From NCBI RefSeq assembly GCF_001905665.1, contig NZ_LIVX01000009.1, positions 293,201 through 357,200 of the forward strand: DNA of 64,000 nt, read 5' to 3'. Shown here piece after piece: positions 25,050 through 33,251 of this stretch (positions within the stretch are counted from its first letter, which is position 1; the number at the start of each line of letters is the position of its first letter). The notes beneath the pieces were generated by a model. That model was not told the DNA's origin, did not search any database, and saw nothing but the letters and a program-made list of their open reading frames with translations. This stretch comes from Streptomyces sp. CB02261 (GTDB lineage: Bacteria > Actinomycetota > Actinomycetes > Streptomycetales > Streptomycetaceae). The translations under genes and the position numbers were made by a program.

Positions 25050-27044
25050 TCAACCGCGGTCCTCCTCGGCGGCCCGCGCGGCCGCCGCCTTCGCGCGCTC
25101 CGCGGCGAGCTCGCGGGCGGAGGCGAGCCGGTACGGAACGTCGATGACGACGACGTTCTTCATGAACAGCAGCCGGGCCTTGAGCCGCAGCGCGCTCTGG
25201 TTGTGCAGGGGCTGCTCCCACCAGTGCCCCACCACGTACTCGGGGATCACCACCGAGACCACCGCGTCCCCGGTCCGCTCCGGCGCCTCCCGGACGTGCC
25301 GCAGCACCGGCTGGACGATCGAGCGGTACGGGGAGCTGAGCACCCGCAGCGGTACGTCGATCCCGCGGGCCTCCCAGGTCGCGCGGAGCACCTCCGCCTC
25401 CGCCGGGTCCTCGGCGACGGTGACGGCCGTGAGGGAGGCGGGGCGCAGGGTCTTCGCGTACGACAGGGCCCGGAGGCTGGGCGCGTTCACCGAGGCGACC
25501 AGGACGAGGACGTGGTTCTCCGCGAGGGCGCGGGGCCGTTCGTGGGGACCGACGGCGACCTCGGCGGCGACGGCGTCGTAGTGCCGCCGCACCCCCTTCA
25601 TCCCGGCGAAGAGCACCGGCATCGCGAGGACGACGAGCCAGGCGCCGTGGGTGAACTTGGTGATGAGGACGATGACGAGGACGACCGCCGTCAGACAGGC
25701 GCCGAAGGCATTGATCGCGAGGCGGCGATGGATCCGGCGGCGCTCCGCGGGGGTGGCGGGAGCCCCGGCCGCCCCGGCGGGCCTGGCGAGTTCTCGCCGC
25801 CAGTGCTTGACCATCCCGGCCTGGGACAGGGTGAAGGAGACGAAGACGCCGATGATGTACAGCTGGATGAGGCGGGTCAGCTCCGCGTCGAAGGCGACGA
25901 CGAGGGCGATCGCGGCGAGCGCGAGGAGGACGATGCCGTTGGAGTAGACGAGCCGGTCGCCGCGGTGGAAGAGCTGGCGGGGCGCGTAGCGGTCGCGGCC
26001 GAGGACGGAGGCGAGCATCGGGAAGCCGTTGAAGGCGGTGTTGGCCGCCAGGATCAGGACGCCTGCGGTGACGGCCTGGAGCGCGTAGAACAGCACGTGC
26101 CAGTCGCCGAAGGTGGCGCGCCCGATCTGGGCGAGCGCCGTGGACATCGGGGTGCCGGGGGCGAGTCCGAGCTCCGCGGGGTCCTCCGCGACGTGGACCT
26201 CGTAGACCATGGCGAGCACGGTGATCCCGAAGAACATGGTCACGGAGAGACCGCCCATGATCGCGAGCGTCATGGCCGCGTTGCGGCTCTTGGGCTTCGC
26301 GAACGCGGGGACGCCGTTGCTGACGGCCTCGACGCCGGTCAGCGCGGTGCAGCCGGAGGCGAAGGCGCGCAGGGCGAGCAGCACGAGCGCGAGGCCCGAG
26401 TAGGTGGAGACCGCGTTCACGGGCAGGTCCGCGGACTCGGCGCGGATCGTCGCACCGGTCGCCATCCGTACCGCGGCCACCGCGAACATCACGTAGACGA
26501 CGAGGATGAAGGCGTACGTGGGGAGAGCGAACCAGCGCCCCGACTCGCGTACCCCGCGCAGGTTCAGCCAGGCCAGCACGGCGATGAAGAACACCGACAT
26601 GGCCACGGCGTGCCCGTCGAGCGCGGGCACGGCGGAGGTGATCGCGGCGACCCCCGAGACGACGGAGACGGCGACGGTCATCACGTAGTCGATGAGCAGC
26701 GCGGAGGCGGCGGTGAGCGCGGCGGTCTGCCCCAGGTTCTCGGCGGAGACGACGTACGCCCCGCCGCCGCCCGGATAGGCGTAACAGGTCTGCCGGTAGG
26801 AGGCGACGACGACCAGGAGCAGGATCACGATGCCGACCGCCGCGTACCAGGCCAGATGCAGCACGGCGAGGCCGCCGAGGGCGAGGATCAGCAGGATCTC
26901 CTCGGTGGCGTACGCGACCGAGGAGAGCGGGTCGCTGCAGAAGATCGGCAGGGCGACCCGCTTCGGCAGCAGGGTCTCCCCGAGCCGGCCGCTGTCCAAC
27001 GGACGACCTACGAGCAGGCGTTTCGCCGCACTTCCAGCTCTCAT
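25050..27044 (-). CDS. APC-family amino acid permease
   Basis: A 664-residue carrier with about twelve transmembrane helices, identified by the SDPLSSVAYATEEIL and CYAYPGGGGAYVVSAENLG signatures of the APC (KUP/amino-acid permease-like) group. A soluble C-terminal part of about 170 residues (LVLVASVNAPSLRALSYAKTL) has a universal-stress-like alternating pattern, perhaps a nucleotide-binding regulatory domain. The ATG at 27044 begins a short N-terminus. The transported amino acid is not predictable. A MerR-type regulator is divergent from it. Confidence 0.87.
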   Translation of the reverse strand: MRAGSAAKRLLVGRPLDSGRLGETLLPKRVALPIFCSDPLSSVAYATEEILLILALGGLAVLHLAWYAAVGIVILLLVVVASYRQTCYAYPGGGGAYVVSAENLGQTAALTAASALLIDYVMTVAVSVVSGVAAITSAVPALDGHAVAMSVFFIAVLAWLNLRGVRESGRWFALPTYAFILVVYVMFAVAAVRMATGATIRAESADLPVNAVSTYSGLALVLLALRAFASGCTALTGVEAVSNGVPAFAKPKSRNAAMTLAIMGGLSVTMFFGITVLAMVYEVHVAEDPAELGLAPGTPMSTALAQIGRATFGDWHVLFYALQAVTAGVLILAANTAFNGFPMLASVLGRDRYAPRQLFHRGDRLVYSNGIVLLALAAIALVVAFDAELTRLIQLYIIGVFVSFTLSQAGMVKHWRRELARPAGAAGAPATPAERRRIHRRLAINAFGACLTAVVLVIVLITKFTHGAWLVVLAMPVLFAGMKGVRRHYDAVAAEVAVGPHERPRALAENHVLVLVASVNAPSLRALSYAKTLRPASLTAVTVAEDPAEAEVLRATWEARGIDVPLRVLSSPYRSIVQPVLRHVREAPERTGDAVVSVVIPEYVVGHWWEQPLHNQSALRLKARLLFMKNVVVIDVPYRLASARELAAERAKAAAARAAEEDRG

Positions 27045-27159
27045 AAGTGCTGAAGTTAGGACGAATGGTATGTAATGCACGGAAGCCGCGCCCGGCGGGA
27101 GCCCCGTACGAGGAAGGACACGACGCGTGAGCGGAGTACGAGAAGCGCGAGGAGTACGC

Positions 27160-27579
27160 ATGGCCGGCGAACCCATGCAGATCGGCGAGGTCGCCGCACG
27201 GACCGAGCTGTCCCTGCGCACGATCCGGCAGTACGAGGACAGCGGCCTGGTCGTCCCGTCCGCGGCCTCGCCGGGCGGCTTCCCGCTCTACACCGACGCC
27301 GACGTCTCCCGGCTGATGGTGGTCCGCCGGATGAAGCCGCTCGGCTTCACCCTCGACGAGACCCGCGAACTCCTCACGGCGGTGGACCGTCTCGCCGCCG
27401 ACCGCGCGGGCACGGACACGGAGCTCGACCCGGACGAGCGGGACGCGCTCCTGGCCCGCGTCCGCCGGTACGAACAGGCCGCCGCCGAACGGGTCGCGGA
27501 ACTGCGGGCCCAGCTCTCCCGCGCCGAGGAGTTCGCCGACTCCCTCCGCCGCACCCGCGCGACGGCGGCCCCGGCCTGA
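27160..27579 (+). CDS. MerR-family transcriptional regulator
   Basis: A 139-residue MerR protein. The winged helix starts MQIGEVAARTELSLRTIRQYEDSGL, with PLYTDADVSRLMVVRRMKPLGFTLDE following, then a dimerisation coiled coil. No metal-binding cysteines are present, so it is not a heavy-metal sensor. The ATG at 27160 is preceded by GCGAGGAG. It is divergent from the amino acid permease, which may be its target. Confidence 0.88.
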   Translation: MAGEPMQIGEVAARTELSLRTIRQYEDSGLVVPSAASPGGFPLYTDADVSRLMVVRRMKPLGFTLDETRELLTAVDRLAADRAGTDTELDPDERDALLARVRRYEQAAAERVAELRAQLSRAEEFADSLRRTRATAAPA

Positions 27580-27634
27580 CGTCGGCAGCCCGCACGCGTA
27601 CGTAGGCGTACGCGTGCGCGTGCCTGTGCGTGCT

Positions 27635-27686
27635 CGTGATCGTGATCGTGATCGTGATCGTGATCGTGATCGTGATCGTGATCGTG
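27635..27686. repeat. CGTGAT hexanucleotide tandem repeat (8.7 copies)
   Basis: CGTGAT is repeated eight times without error (27635-27682), with a partial ninth unit (CGTG). It lies in the short region between the MerR gene and the convergent binding-protein gene, preceded by an alternating purine-pyrimidine tract. Perfect short tandem repeats of this length are unusual in Streptomyces and should be length-variable. Confidence 0.95.
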
Positions 27687-27722
27687 CGGCCGCGCCTCGG
27701 TGGCGCCGGGGCGCGGCCGGGT

Positions 27723-28553
27723 TCAGGGCGCGAGGGCCGCCGCGAGGTCGCGGAAGAAGCGGGCGTAGGCGGCCGGGCTGGGCGGGGTCTCGGGGTTCCA
27801 CGGCATGGACCGGACACCGGACAGGGCCGCGTCGGGCGCGGTGGCGTGGGCGCGGCTGTCGAAGAGGACCAGGCCGGGGCGGAGTTCCGCGGCTCGGCCC
27901 CAGTCGCCGGTCAGCCAGTTGGCGCCGGGCCCCGGGCCCGGGTCGACCAGCCGGACGCCCAGCTCCGCGAGCCGCGCCAGCTCGGGCCAGGCGTGCGGCC
28001 GGGCGAGATGCACCTGGTCGGGGCCCGCCCCCGAGAGGGCGAGCACGGCGGAGCCGTTCGCCGCCGCGGCCTCCCGCAGCGCGTCCTCGGCGGCCCGCAG
28101 CCCGGCCGACGAGCCGGCCGGCGCCGCCCCCAGGCTCACGGCCAGCGCGCCGAAGCGGTCGAGGATCGCCGGCAGGGCGAGCTCGTTGCCGACGGAGAGC
28201 GCGACGAGCGGCACCCCGATCCGGTCGGCGACGGCCTCGTCGAGCGCGTACGGGCTCTTGCCGTCATAGGTCACGTCGACGATCACGTCCGGCCGCAGCT
28301 CCCGCAACCGCCCCTCGTCCAGCGCGCCGCCGGGCCCGAGGTACGTCACCCCGGCCCCCCGTAGCCCGCCCTCCTTGGCCGGGTCGAGGACCTCGCCGTC
28401 GTGCCCGGAACCGTAGACGGCGACCGGCGTCACACCGAGGTCGCACAGGGCCGCCCCGGCCCGGACGTACGCGATCACCCGCCTCGGCACGGACGCCGCC
28501 CCCAGCTCCGCACCCCTGTCGTCCGTGAATCCCCAAGCCTGCGCCCCGGACAT
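27723..28553 (-). CDS. Siderophore-type substrate-binding-fold protein without export signal
   Basis: A 276-residue protein with the two-lobed pattern of class III metal/siderophore-binding proteins: RRVIAYVRAGAALCDLGVTPVAVYGS, ALDEGRLRELRPDVIVDVTY, VLFDSRAH. It begins MSGAQAWGFTDDRG with no signal peptide or lipobox. The ATG at 28553 has a good GGGAGG site, so the lack of signal is not obviously a wrong start. No ABC permease is adjacent. It may act in the cytosol or be an orphan; function unknown. Confidence 0.78.
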   Translation of the reverse strand: MSGAQAWGFTDDRGAELGAASVPRRVIAYVRAGAALCDLGVTPVAVYGSGHDGEVLDPAKEGGLRGAGVTYLGPGGALDEGRLRELRPDVIVDVTYDGKSPYALDEAVADRIGVPLVALSVGNELALPAILDRFGALAVSLGAAPAGSSAGLRAAEDALREAAAANGSAVLALSGAGPDQVHLARPHAWPELARLAELGVRLVDPGPGPGANWLTGDWGRAAELRPGLVLFDSRAHATAPDAALSGVRSMPWNPETPPSPAAYARFFRDLAAALAP

Positions 28554-28707
28554 ACGGCTGCTCCCTCCCCGGCCGGAATGTGCCTCTTCCGCCACCTTGG
28601 AGCGGTTCCCCGGGACGCACAAGAGGGCCTCCCCGCGTCGGCCGGCGCCGGGGCGCGGAGGGGCGGGACCTCGGCCCCGGTCCCCCCTGCCGAAAGCCCC
28701 CCAGGGT

Positions 28708-28724
28708 GGTGTTAACTGAACACC
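28708..28724. promoter_or_regulatory. Palindrome upstream of a small membrane protein gene
   Basis: GGTGTT-N5-AACACC, a perfect 6-bp-arm palindrome, lies in the divergent region between the binding protein gene and the 80-residue membrane protein gene. It could be a repressor operator; no cognate regulator is adjacent. Confidence 0.4.
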
Positions 28725-28819
28725 TCGGGAGGAAGCAGTAGGAATCGTCGGTGCCGTCGTGCCCGCGCGCCACCTGCCGGGGCGCCGCGTACGGCCTCCC
28801 TCACGCCCTGGAGTGAGTC

Positions 28820-29062
28820 ATGTCCTTGCCCGGCCGGTTCTCCGACCCGCGTGTGGTGACGCTCTTCGGTCTGCTCGCCGTCTCCACGGCGGTGTGGCTC
28901 TCGCTCGGCCTGCGGGCCCGCGCCCGCCGCGACCGGGTCCCCGCCCCGCTGCGGCGCATATGGCACCCGCAGGAGTCGACGGCGCTGACACCGGCGGAGG
29001 AGCACGCCTTCGGGCAGGTCGTCTCCCGCCTGTCCCCGGGCCGGCCGGGCCGGGCGGGCTGA
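28820..29062 (+). CDS. Small single-pass membrane protein, 80 aa
   Basis: An 80-residue protein with one hydrophobic helix (VVTLFGLLAVSTAVWLSLGL, residues about 12-31), then an Arg-rich cytoplasmic stretch and a helix (LTPAEEHAFGQVVSRLSPG). The ATG at 28820 follows a TGGAG site. I do not recognise the family. It stands alone, transcribed toward the convergent TIGR03086 gene. Confidence 0.65.
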   Translation: MSLPGRFSDPRVVTLFGLLAVSTAVWLSLGLRARARRDRVPAPLRRIWHPQESTALTPAEEHAFGQVVSRLSPGRPGRAG

Positions 29063-29076
29063 CCCGCGCGCGGCCT

Positions 29077-29670
29077 TCACCCGCGGGACCACGCCTCCGG
29101 ACGGGGGTCGCGGCCGGTCGTCGCGAGCAGCCGCTCGAAGGCGGTGGCGTCGGCGGGCAGGTCGACGGGCTCCGCGAAGACGCTCATCCTCCGGGCCATG
29201 GGAGCCATCCGCTCCACCTCGTCGACGAGCTCCGCGACCACGGCCGGGTCGGGGTCGAAGCTCCGCCCGGTGGCGCGGGCCAGGTCCCAGACGTGCACGG
29301 TCAGGTCGAGCACGACCATGAAGCCGACGGTCCGCGCGGGCAGCCCCATGGCACCCGAGGTGCCCTCCTCGGCGCCCGGCGCCGACCACGCGTCGACGAG
29401 CTTCCCGATCTCGGCCTCGAAACTCTCGCGCCAGCCGCCCTCGGCCAGCCGGTCCGGGATGCGGGAGAAGTCGGCGGACCCCTTGGCCGCGAGGGCCTGG
29501 AAGTTCACGACGACGTCGAAGAGATGGTTCAGCAGGGCACGCACGTCGTACTCGGCGCAGGGCGTGGGCGAGCCGAGTGAGGAGTCGGCGGTGTCCCTGA
29601 TGAGGGGCGTGGCGCGGGTGGCGGCGCTACGGAGCAGGTCACCGATGCGGGGCGGGGCCTCGTTCGTCAT
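29077..29670 (-). CDS. TIGR03086-type (mycothiol-dependent maleylpyruvate isomerase-like) protein
   Basis: A 197-residue DinB-like four-helix protein. The N-terminal TPCAEYDVRALLNHLFDVVV motif is diagnostic for the TIGR03086 family, whose histidine contributes to a metal site; the DLTVHVWDLARATGR segment carries the others. Family members are mycothiol-dependent enzymes or unknown. The ATG at 29670 gives the usual family length. The AraC-type gene is divergent. Confidence 0.82.
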   Translation of the reverse strand: MTNEAPPRIGDLLRSAATRATPLIRDTADSSLGSPTPCAEYDVRALLNHLFDVVVNFQALAAKGSADFSRIPDRLAEGGWRESFEAEIGKLVDAWSAPGAEEGTSGAMGLPARTVGFMVVLDLTVHVWDLARATGRSFDPDPAVVAELVDEVERMAPMARRMSVFAEPVDLPADATAFERLLATTGRDPRPEAWSRG

Positions 29671-29793
29671 GGGAGCGACGTTAGGCAGGCTGCCCGCCCC
29701 GGTCTTGAAGAAACCCGCCAGGACGGCCGCCGGCGGAGACCGGCCAGGGCGGCGAGGAACAGAAACCGGCCACGGCGTCACTAGCATCGAAGG

Positions 29794-30648
29794 ATGCCGT
29801 CCTCCGCTCCCCGCCGGGACACCCGGGGCATCGTCGATCCCGCCGAGCTGCTCTCCCGCGTCCGCTTCCGCCGGCACACCCCGGCGCCGGAACTGCGGCC
29901 CTATCTGGAGCACTACTGGCTGATCGACTGGGAGCTCCCGGAGCCGTACGCGACCCACGTCGTCCCGCACCCGTCGGTGAACGTGGTCTTCCAGCGGTAC
30001 GGAGCCCTCGGCGCCCCGGCGGCAGCGGCGGACGTGACGGCCGAGGTCTCCGGGATCGGGCTCGGCCTCTTCAACCAGAAGCTGGCGGAGACGGGCCGGG
30101 TCTGCGGGGTGCAGTTCCGGCCCGGCGGTTTCCGCCCCTTCGCGCCCGCGTGGCCGGTGTCGGCCTGGACGGGCCGCCGGGTCCCGCTCACCGAGGTGCT
30201 CCCGGACACGGGGCCCGACCTGCCGTCCGCCGTCCTCTCCCCCGACACCGACCACGCGCGCGTGGCGGCGCTCGACGCCTTCCTCCTGGCCCACGGCCCC
30301 ACCCCCGACCCGGCCGCCGACGAGGCGATGCGGCTGGTGGACCTGGTCCGCACGGACCGCATGATCCGCAAGGTGTCCCGACTGGCCTCGGCGGCGGGCC
30401 TGTCGGCGCGCTCGCTCCAGCGTCTCTTCGCGACCCATGTCGGCGTCGGCCCGAAGTGGGTGATCCTGCGCTACCGCCTCCACGAGGCCCTGGAACGCGC
30501 GGAGGCCGCCGGGGAGGCGGGCGCCGTGGACTGGGCGGCGCTCGCGGCGGAGCTGGGCTACAGCGATCAGGCCCATCTGGTCAGGGACTTCACGGCGACG
30601 ATCGGGGTGCCGCCCACGGCGTACGCCAGGGGAGTGTCAGCCCGCTGA
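29794..30648 (+). CDS. AraC-family transcriptional regulator
   Basis: A 284-residue regulator. An N-terminal sensor domain (YLEHYWLIDWELPEPYATHVVPHPSVNVVFQ, DUF6597-like) precedes a C-terminal AraC helix-turn-helix pair: KVSRLASAAGLSARSLQRLF and AALAAELGYSDQAHLVRDF. The sensor domain family is common in actinobacteria and its ligand is unknown. The neighbouring divergent TIGR03086 gene may be controlled by it. Confidence 0.88.
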   Translation: MPSSAPRRDTRGIVDPAELLSRVRFRRHTPAPELRPYLEHYWLIDWELPEPYATHVVPHPSVNVVFQRYGALGAPAAAADVTAEVSGIGLGLFNQKLAETGRVCGVQFRPGGFRPFAPAWPVSAWTGRRVPLTEVLPDTGPDLPSAVLSPDTDHARVAALDAFLLAHGPTPDPAADEAMRLVDLVRTDRMIRKVSRLASAAGLSARSLQRLFATHVGVGPKWVILRYRLHEALERAEAAGEAGAVDWAALAAELGYSDQAHLVRDFTATIGVPPTAYARGVSAR

Positions 30649-30662
30649 CCTACGGTACGGCC

Positions 30663-31235
30663 ATGGACAACGACACCCCGCCCGTACGCCTCACGCCCGT
30701 ACATCCCTCCCCCGAACACCCCTCGCCCGTACGGCTCGACGCCTGGTCCGAGGAGGACGCCGACCTGCTGCGCGCCCTGAACGCACCGGCGTCGATGGAG
30801 CACCTGGGCGGCCCGGAGACCGAGGAACAGCTGGTCAAGCGGCACCGGCGGTATGTGGACCTGAGTGCGGCCGAGGCGGGAGCGGGGCGGATGTTCCGGA
30901 TCGTGCTGCTGCCGGAGGAGGCCGTGGTGGGCAGCATCGGCTACTGGACGCAGACCTGGGAGGGCGAGCCGGTGTACGAGACCGGATGGTCCGTGCTGCC
31001 GGGCTTCCAGGGCCGGGGCCTCGCGACGTCCGCCACGCGCGCGGTGGTCGAGGAGGCCCGGTCGGCGGGCCTCCACCGTCATCTGCACGCCTTCCCGTCG
31101 GCGGACAACGCCGCGTCGAACGCCGTGTGCCGCAAGGCGGGGTTCGAACTGCTCGGCGAGCGGGACTTCGAGTACCCGCCGGGCCGCCCGATGCGCTGCA
31201 ACGACTGGCGCTTCGATCTGCGGGCGCCCGCCTAG
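30663..31235 (+). CDS. GNAT-family N-acetyltransferase
   Basis: A 190-residue acetyltransferase of the RimJ/RimL-like type. The acetyl-CoA loop is GWSVLPGFQGRGLATSATRAVV, followed by CRKAGFELLGERDF at the C-terminus. Residues 8-24 are a Pro/Val/His-rich extension with repeated PVRL/PVHPSPEHPS elements. Its substrate is unknown. Its TAG stop shares CTAG with the stop of the next, converging GNAT gene. Confidence 0.87.
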   Translation: MDNDTPPVRLTPVHPSPEHPSPVRLDAWSEEDADLLRALNAPASMEHLGGPETEEQLVKRHRRYVDLSAAEAGAGRMFRIVLLPEEAVVGSIGYWTQTWEGEPVYETGWSVLPGFQGRGLATSATRAVVEEARSAGLHRHLHAFPSADNAASNAVCRKAGFELLGERDFEYPPGRPMRCNDWRFDLRAPA

Positions 31236-31681
31236 GCGGCGTCGCCCGGCGCGGTCAGCGGCCGGGTGAAGTGGAACGCCACGATGTCGAAACGTTCCCG
31301 CAGGTAGAAGCGGTGGGCTCCGGTGCGGTGGGTGCCGGAGTCCAGGTTCAGTTCATGGCAGCCGGCGGCCCGGGCGTGGGCCTCCAGGTGGGCGACGAGC
31401 GCGTGGCCGACCCCGGTGGAGCGGGTGGTGGCGGCGGTCACGAGGTCGTCGACGTAGAGCTTGCGCAGGGAGCTGGTGTTGATGACGATCCGCCAGCCGG
31501 CCGCGCCGACACAGCGCCCGTCGTCCGCGTAGGCGGCGCTGAACCGGAGCCCCTGCGGGTGGCCGGCCTCGTACACCTCGCGGAACAGGGCCGGGGTGAG
31601 GTGGGGGCGGAGCTCGGAGAGGACCGGCAGGAGGTCGGTCTCCAGCCGGGGGTCGCCGGGCTCGAGGTCGATGATCTTCAT
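31232..31681 (-). CDS. GNAT-family N-acetyltransferase
   Basis: A 149-residue compact GNAT protein. The acetyl-CoA motif is RSTGVGHALVAHLEAHARAAG, and the C-terminus has LDSGTHRTGAHRFYLRERFDI. It is not closely similar to the adjacent converging acetyltransferase, so this is not a recent duplication. The stop codons of the two genes overlap by four bases. Confidence 0.87.
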   Translation of the reverse strand: MKIIDLEPGDPRLETDLLPVLSELRPHLTPALFREVYEAGHPQGLRFSAAYADDGRCVGAAGWRIVINTSSLRKLYVDDLVTAATTRSTGVGHALVAHLEAHARAAGCHELNLDSGTHRTGAHRFYLRERFDIVAFHFTRPLTAPGDAA

Positions 31682-31744
31682 GGCGGGACCGTACCGCAGG
31701 GCGTTTTCCGGGCGGGCGCCCCGGGGCCCGGAGGCCGCCGCCCG

Positions 31745-31792
31745 CGCCCCTGCGCGGACCAGCCGGTCCGCCCCTGCGCGGACCAGCCGGTC
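31745..31792. repeat. 24-bp perfect tandem duplication
   Basis: Two identical 24-bp units (31745-31768 and 31769-31792, core CCTGCGCGGACCAGCCGGTC) are joined head to tail between the GNAT gene and the Mut7-C gene. The second unit runs directly into the first copy of a 42-bp dispersed repeat. Confidence 0.9.
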
Positions 31793-31899
31793 ACGAATTC
31801 CCTGGCAACCCGTCCCGTCCCGGTGCCAGCCTCGACGTTCGCCCCCCGCGGGGAACGCCGGTCACGAATCCCCTGGCAGCCCGTCCCGTCCCGGTGCCA
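31787..31899. repeat. Pair of 42-bp direct repeats upstream of the Mut7-C gene
   Basis: Copies lie at 31787-31828 and 31858-31899 with two mismatches, 71 bp apart. They contain GGTCACGAAT followed by CCCGTCCCGTCCCGGTGCCA. The downstream copy ends 11 bases before the GTG of the next gene, so it overlaps the expected promoter. It may be a duplicated operator or promoter. Confidence 0.85.
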
Positions 31900-31909
31900 T
31901 CCTGTCCCC

Positions 31910-32647
31910 GTGAACGGACCGGAGATCCAGATCAGCTTCGCCCCCGGCCTGCGGCTCTTCGTCTCGGCCGAGCGGCGGTCGGGCCGCACGCCCGTGACCA
32001 CCGACGGCTCGTCCTCGCTCGGCCACGTCGTGGAGTCGCTCGGCGTGCCGCTCACCGAGGCCGGGAAGATCCTGGTCGACGGGCGGCCCGTCGACCACGG
32101 GCACGTCCCGGTCGCGGGCGAGACGGTCGAGGTGGAGGGCGTCGCCCGCCCGCAGCCGGTGCCGGGCGCACCGCTCCGGTTCCTGCTCGACGTGCACCTC
32201 GGCACGCTGGCCCGGCGGCTGAGGCTGCTCGGGGTGGACGCGGCGTACGAGAGCGAGGACATCGGCGACCCCGCGCTCGCCGCGCTCTCCGCGCGGGAGC
32301 GGCGCGTCATGCTGTCGCGGGACCGCGGGCTGCTGCGCCGTCGCGAGCTGTGGGCGGGGGCGTACGTCTACAGCGACCGGCCGGAGGAGCAGCTCCGCGA
32401 CGTCCTGGAGCGGTTCGCGCCGCCGCTCGCGCCCTGGACCCGGTGCACGGCGTGCAACGGGCGGTTGAGCGACGCCGACAAGGACGCGGTCCGCGAGCGT
32501 CTGGAGCAGGGCACGGAGAAGACGTACGACGTGTTCGCCGAGTGCGTGGAGTGCGGCCGGGTGTACTGGCGCGGCGCCCACCACAGCCACCTGGAGGCGA
32601 TCGTCTCCGACGCGGTACGGGAGTTCGGCGGCGCGGCGGCCGGCTGA
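31910..32647 (+). CDS. Ubiquitin-fold/Mut7-C RNase domain protein
   Basis: A 245-residue two-domain protein. Residues 1-75 form a ThiS/ubiquitin-like Mut7-C-associated domain. From RFLLDVHLGTLARRLRLLGVDA comes a Mut7-C (PIN-like) RNase domain with a DRGLLRRRELW segment, ending in a zinc ribbon with CTAC and CVEC cysteine pairs. Family knowledge suggests RNA binding or cleavage, but the target is unknown. The start is GTG 31910 with no ribosome site, so a leaderless transcript is possible. Two 42-bp repeats lie just upstream. Confidence 0.85.
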   Translation: MNGPEIQISFAPGLRLFVSAERRSGRTPVTTDGSSSLGHVVESLGVPLTEAGKILVDGRPVDHGHVPVAGETVEVEGVARPQPVPGAPLRFLLDVHLGTLARRLRLLGVDAAYESEDIGDPALAALSARERRVMLSRDRGLLRRRELWAGAYVYSDRPEEQLRDVLERFAPPLAPWTRCTACNGRLSDADKDAVRERLEQGTEKTYDVFAECVECGRVYWRGAHHSHLEAIVSDAVREFGGAAAG

Positions 32648-32676
32648 CCGGCCCCGACCACGGGCCCCTCGTGCGC

Positions 32677-33237
32677 TCAGGGGGCCTCGGCGGTCAGATA
32701 GCGCTGCACGGTCGGCCCGAGCCAGGCCACGACCTCGTCCTTGGACATGTCCACCGCGGGCGGCAGCCGCAGCACGTACCGGGTCAGCGCCATGCCCAGG
32801 ATCTGCGAGGCGACGAGCGCCGCCCGCTGCGGGGCCTGCGCCGGGTCGGGGCAGACGCCCCGGGTGACGGGCCCGAGCTGCTGGGCGAAGATCTCCCGCA
32901 TCCGTTCGGCCCCGGCGGCGTTGGTGACCCCGACCCGCAGCATGCCGGTGAGGACCTCGTCCCGCTCCCAGCGCTCCAGGAAGTGGGTGACGAGGACGGC
33001 CCCGATGTGCTGGGCGGGCAGCCCGCCCAGTTCGGGCAGGCCGATCTCGATCTCGGAGGCGGCCGCGAACAGGCCCTCCTTGTTGCCGTAGTAGCGCATC
33101 ACCATCGACGGATCGATCCCCGCGTCGCGGGCGATGGCCCGGATGGTGGCGCGGTCGTATCCGTCGGAGGCGAAGCGCTCGCGGGCGGCCTCCAGGATGG
33201 CGGCCCTGGTGGCGTCGGAGCGGCGGGCGGTCGTCAT
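32677..33237 (-). CDS. TetR-family repressor
   Basis: A 186-residue TetR regulator. The N-terminal helix-turn-helix reads AARERFASDGYDRATIRAIARDAGIDPSMVMRYYGNKEGLF. The C-terminal ligand domain is typical of the TetR_C family. It is divergent from an FAD monooxygenase, and the 115-bp space between them holds three copies of CAAC-N4-GTTG, the likely operator. It should repress the monooxygenase and itself until an aromatic or drug ligand binds. Confidence 0.93.
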   Translation of the reverse strand: MTTARRSDATRAAILEAARERFASDGYDRATIRAIARDAGIDPSMVMRYYGNKEGLFAAASEIEIGLPELGGLPAQHIGAVLVTHFLERWERDEVLTGMLRVGVTNAAGAERMREIFAQQLGPVTRGVCPDPAQAPQRAALVASQILGMALTRYVLRLPPAVDMSKDEVVAWLGPTVQRYLTAEAP

Positions 33238-33251
33238 ATCAACAATCGTAG

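Noticed and set aside
24334..27801. Long minus-strand open frame (1155 codons) over the permease and MerR genes
   Set aside because: Same cause: stop codons are rare in off frames at this GC content. The permease frame has the correct codon bias and family motifs.
28554..28700. Cobalamin or other riboswitch upstream of the binding-protein gene
   Set aside because: The region can fold, but none of the conserved cobalamin-box bases are present.
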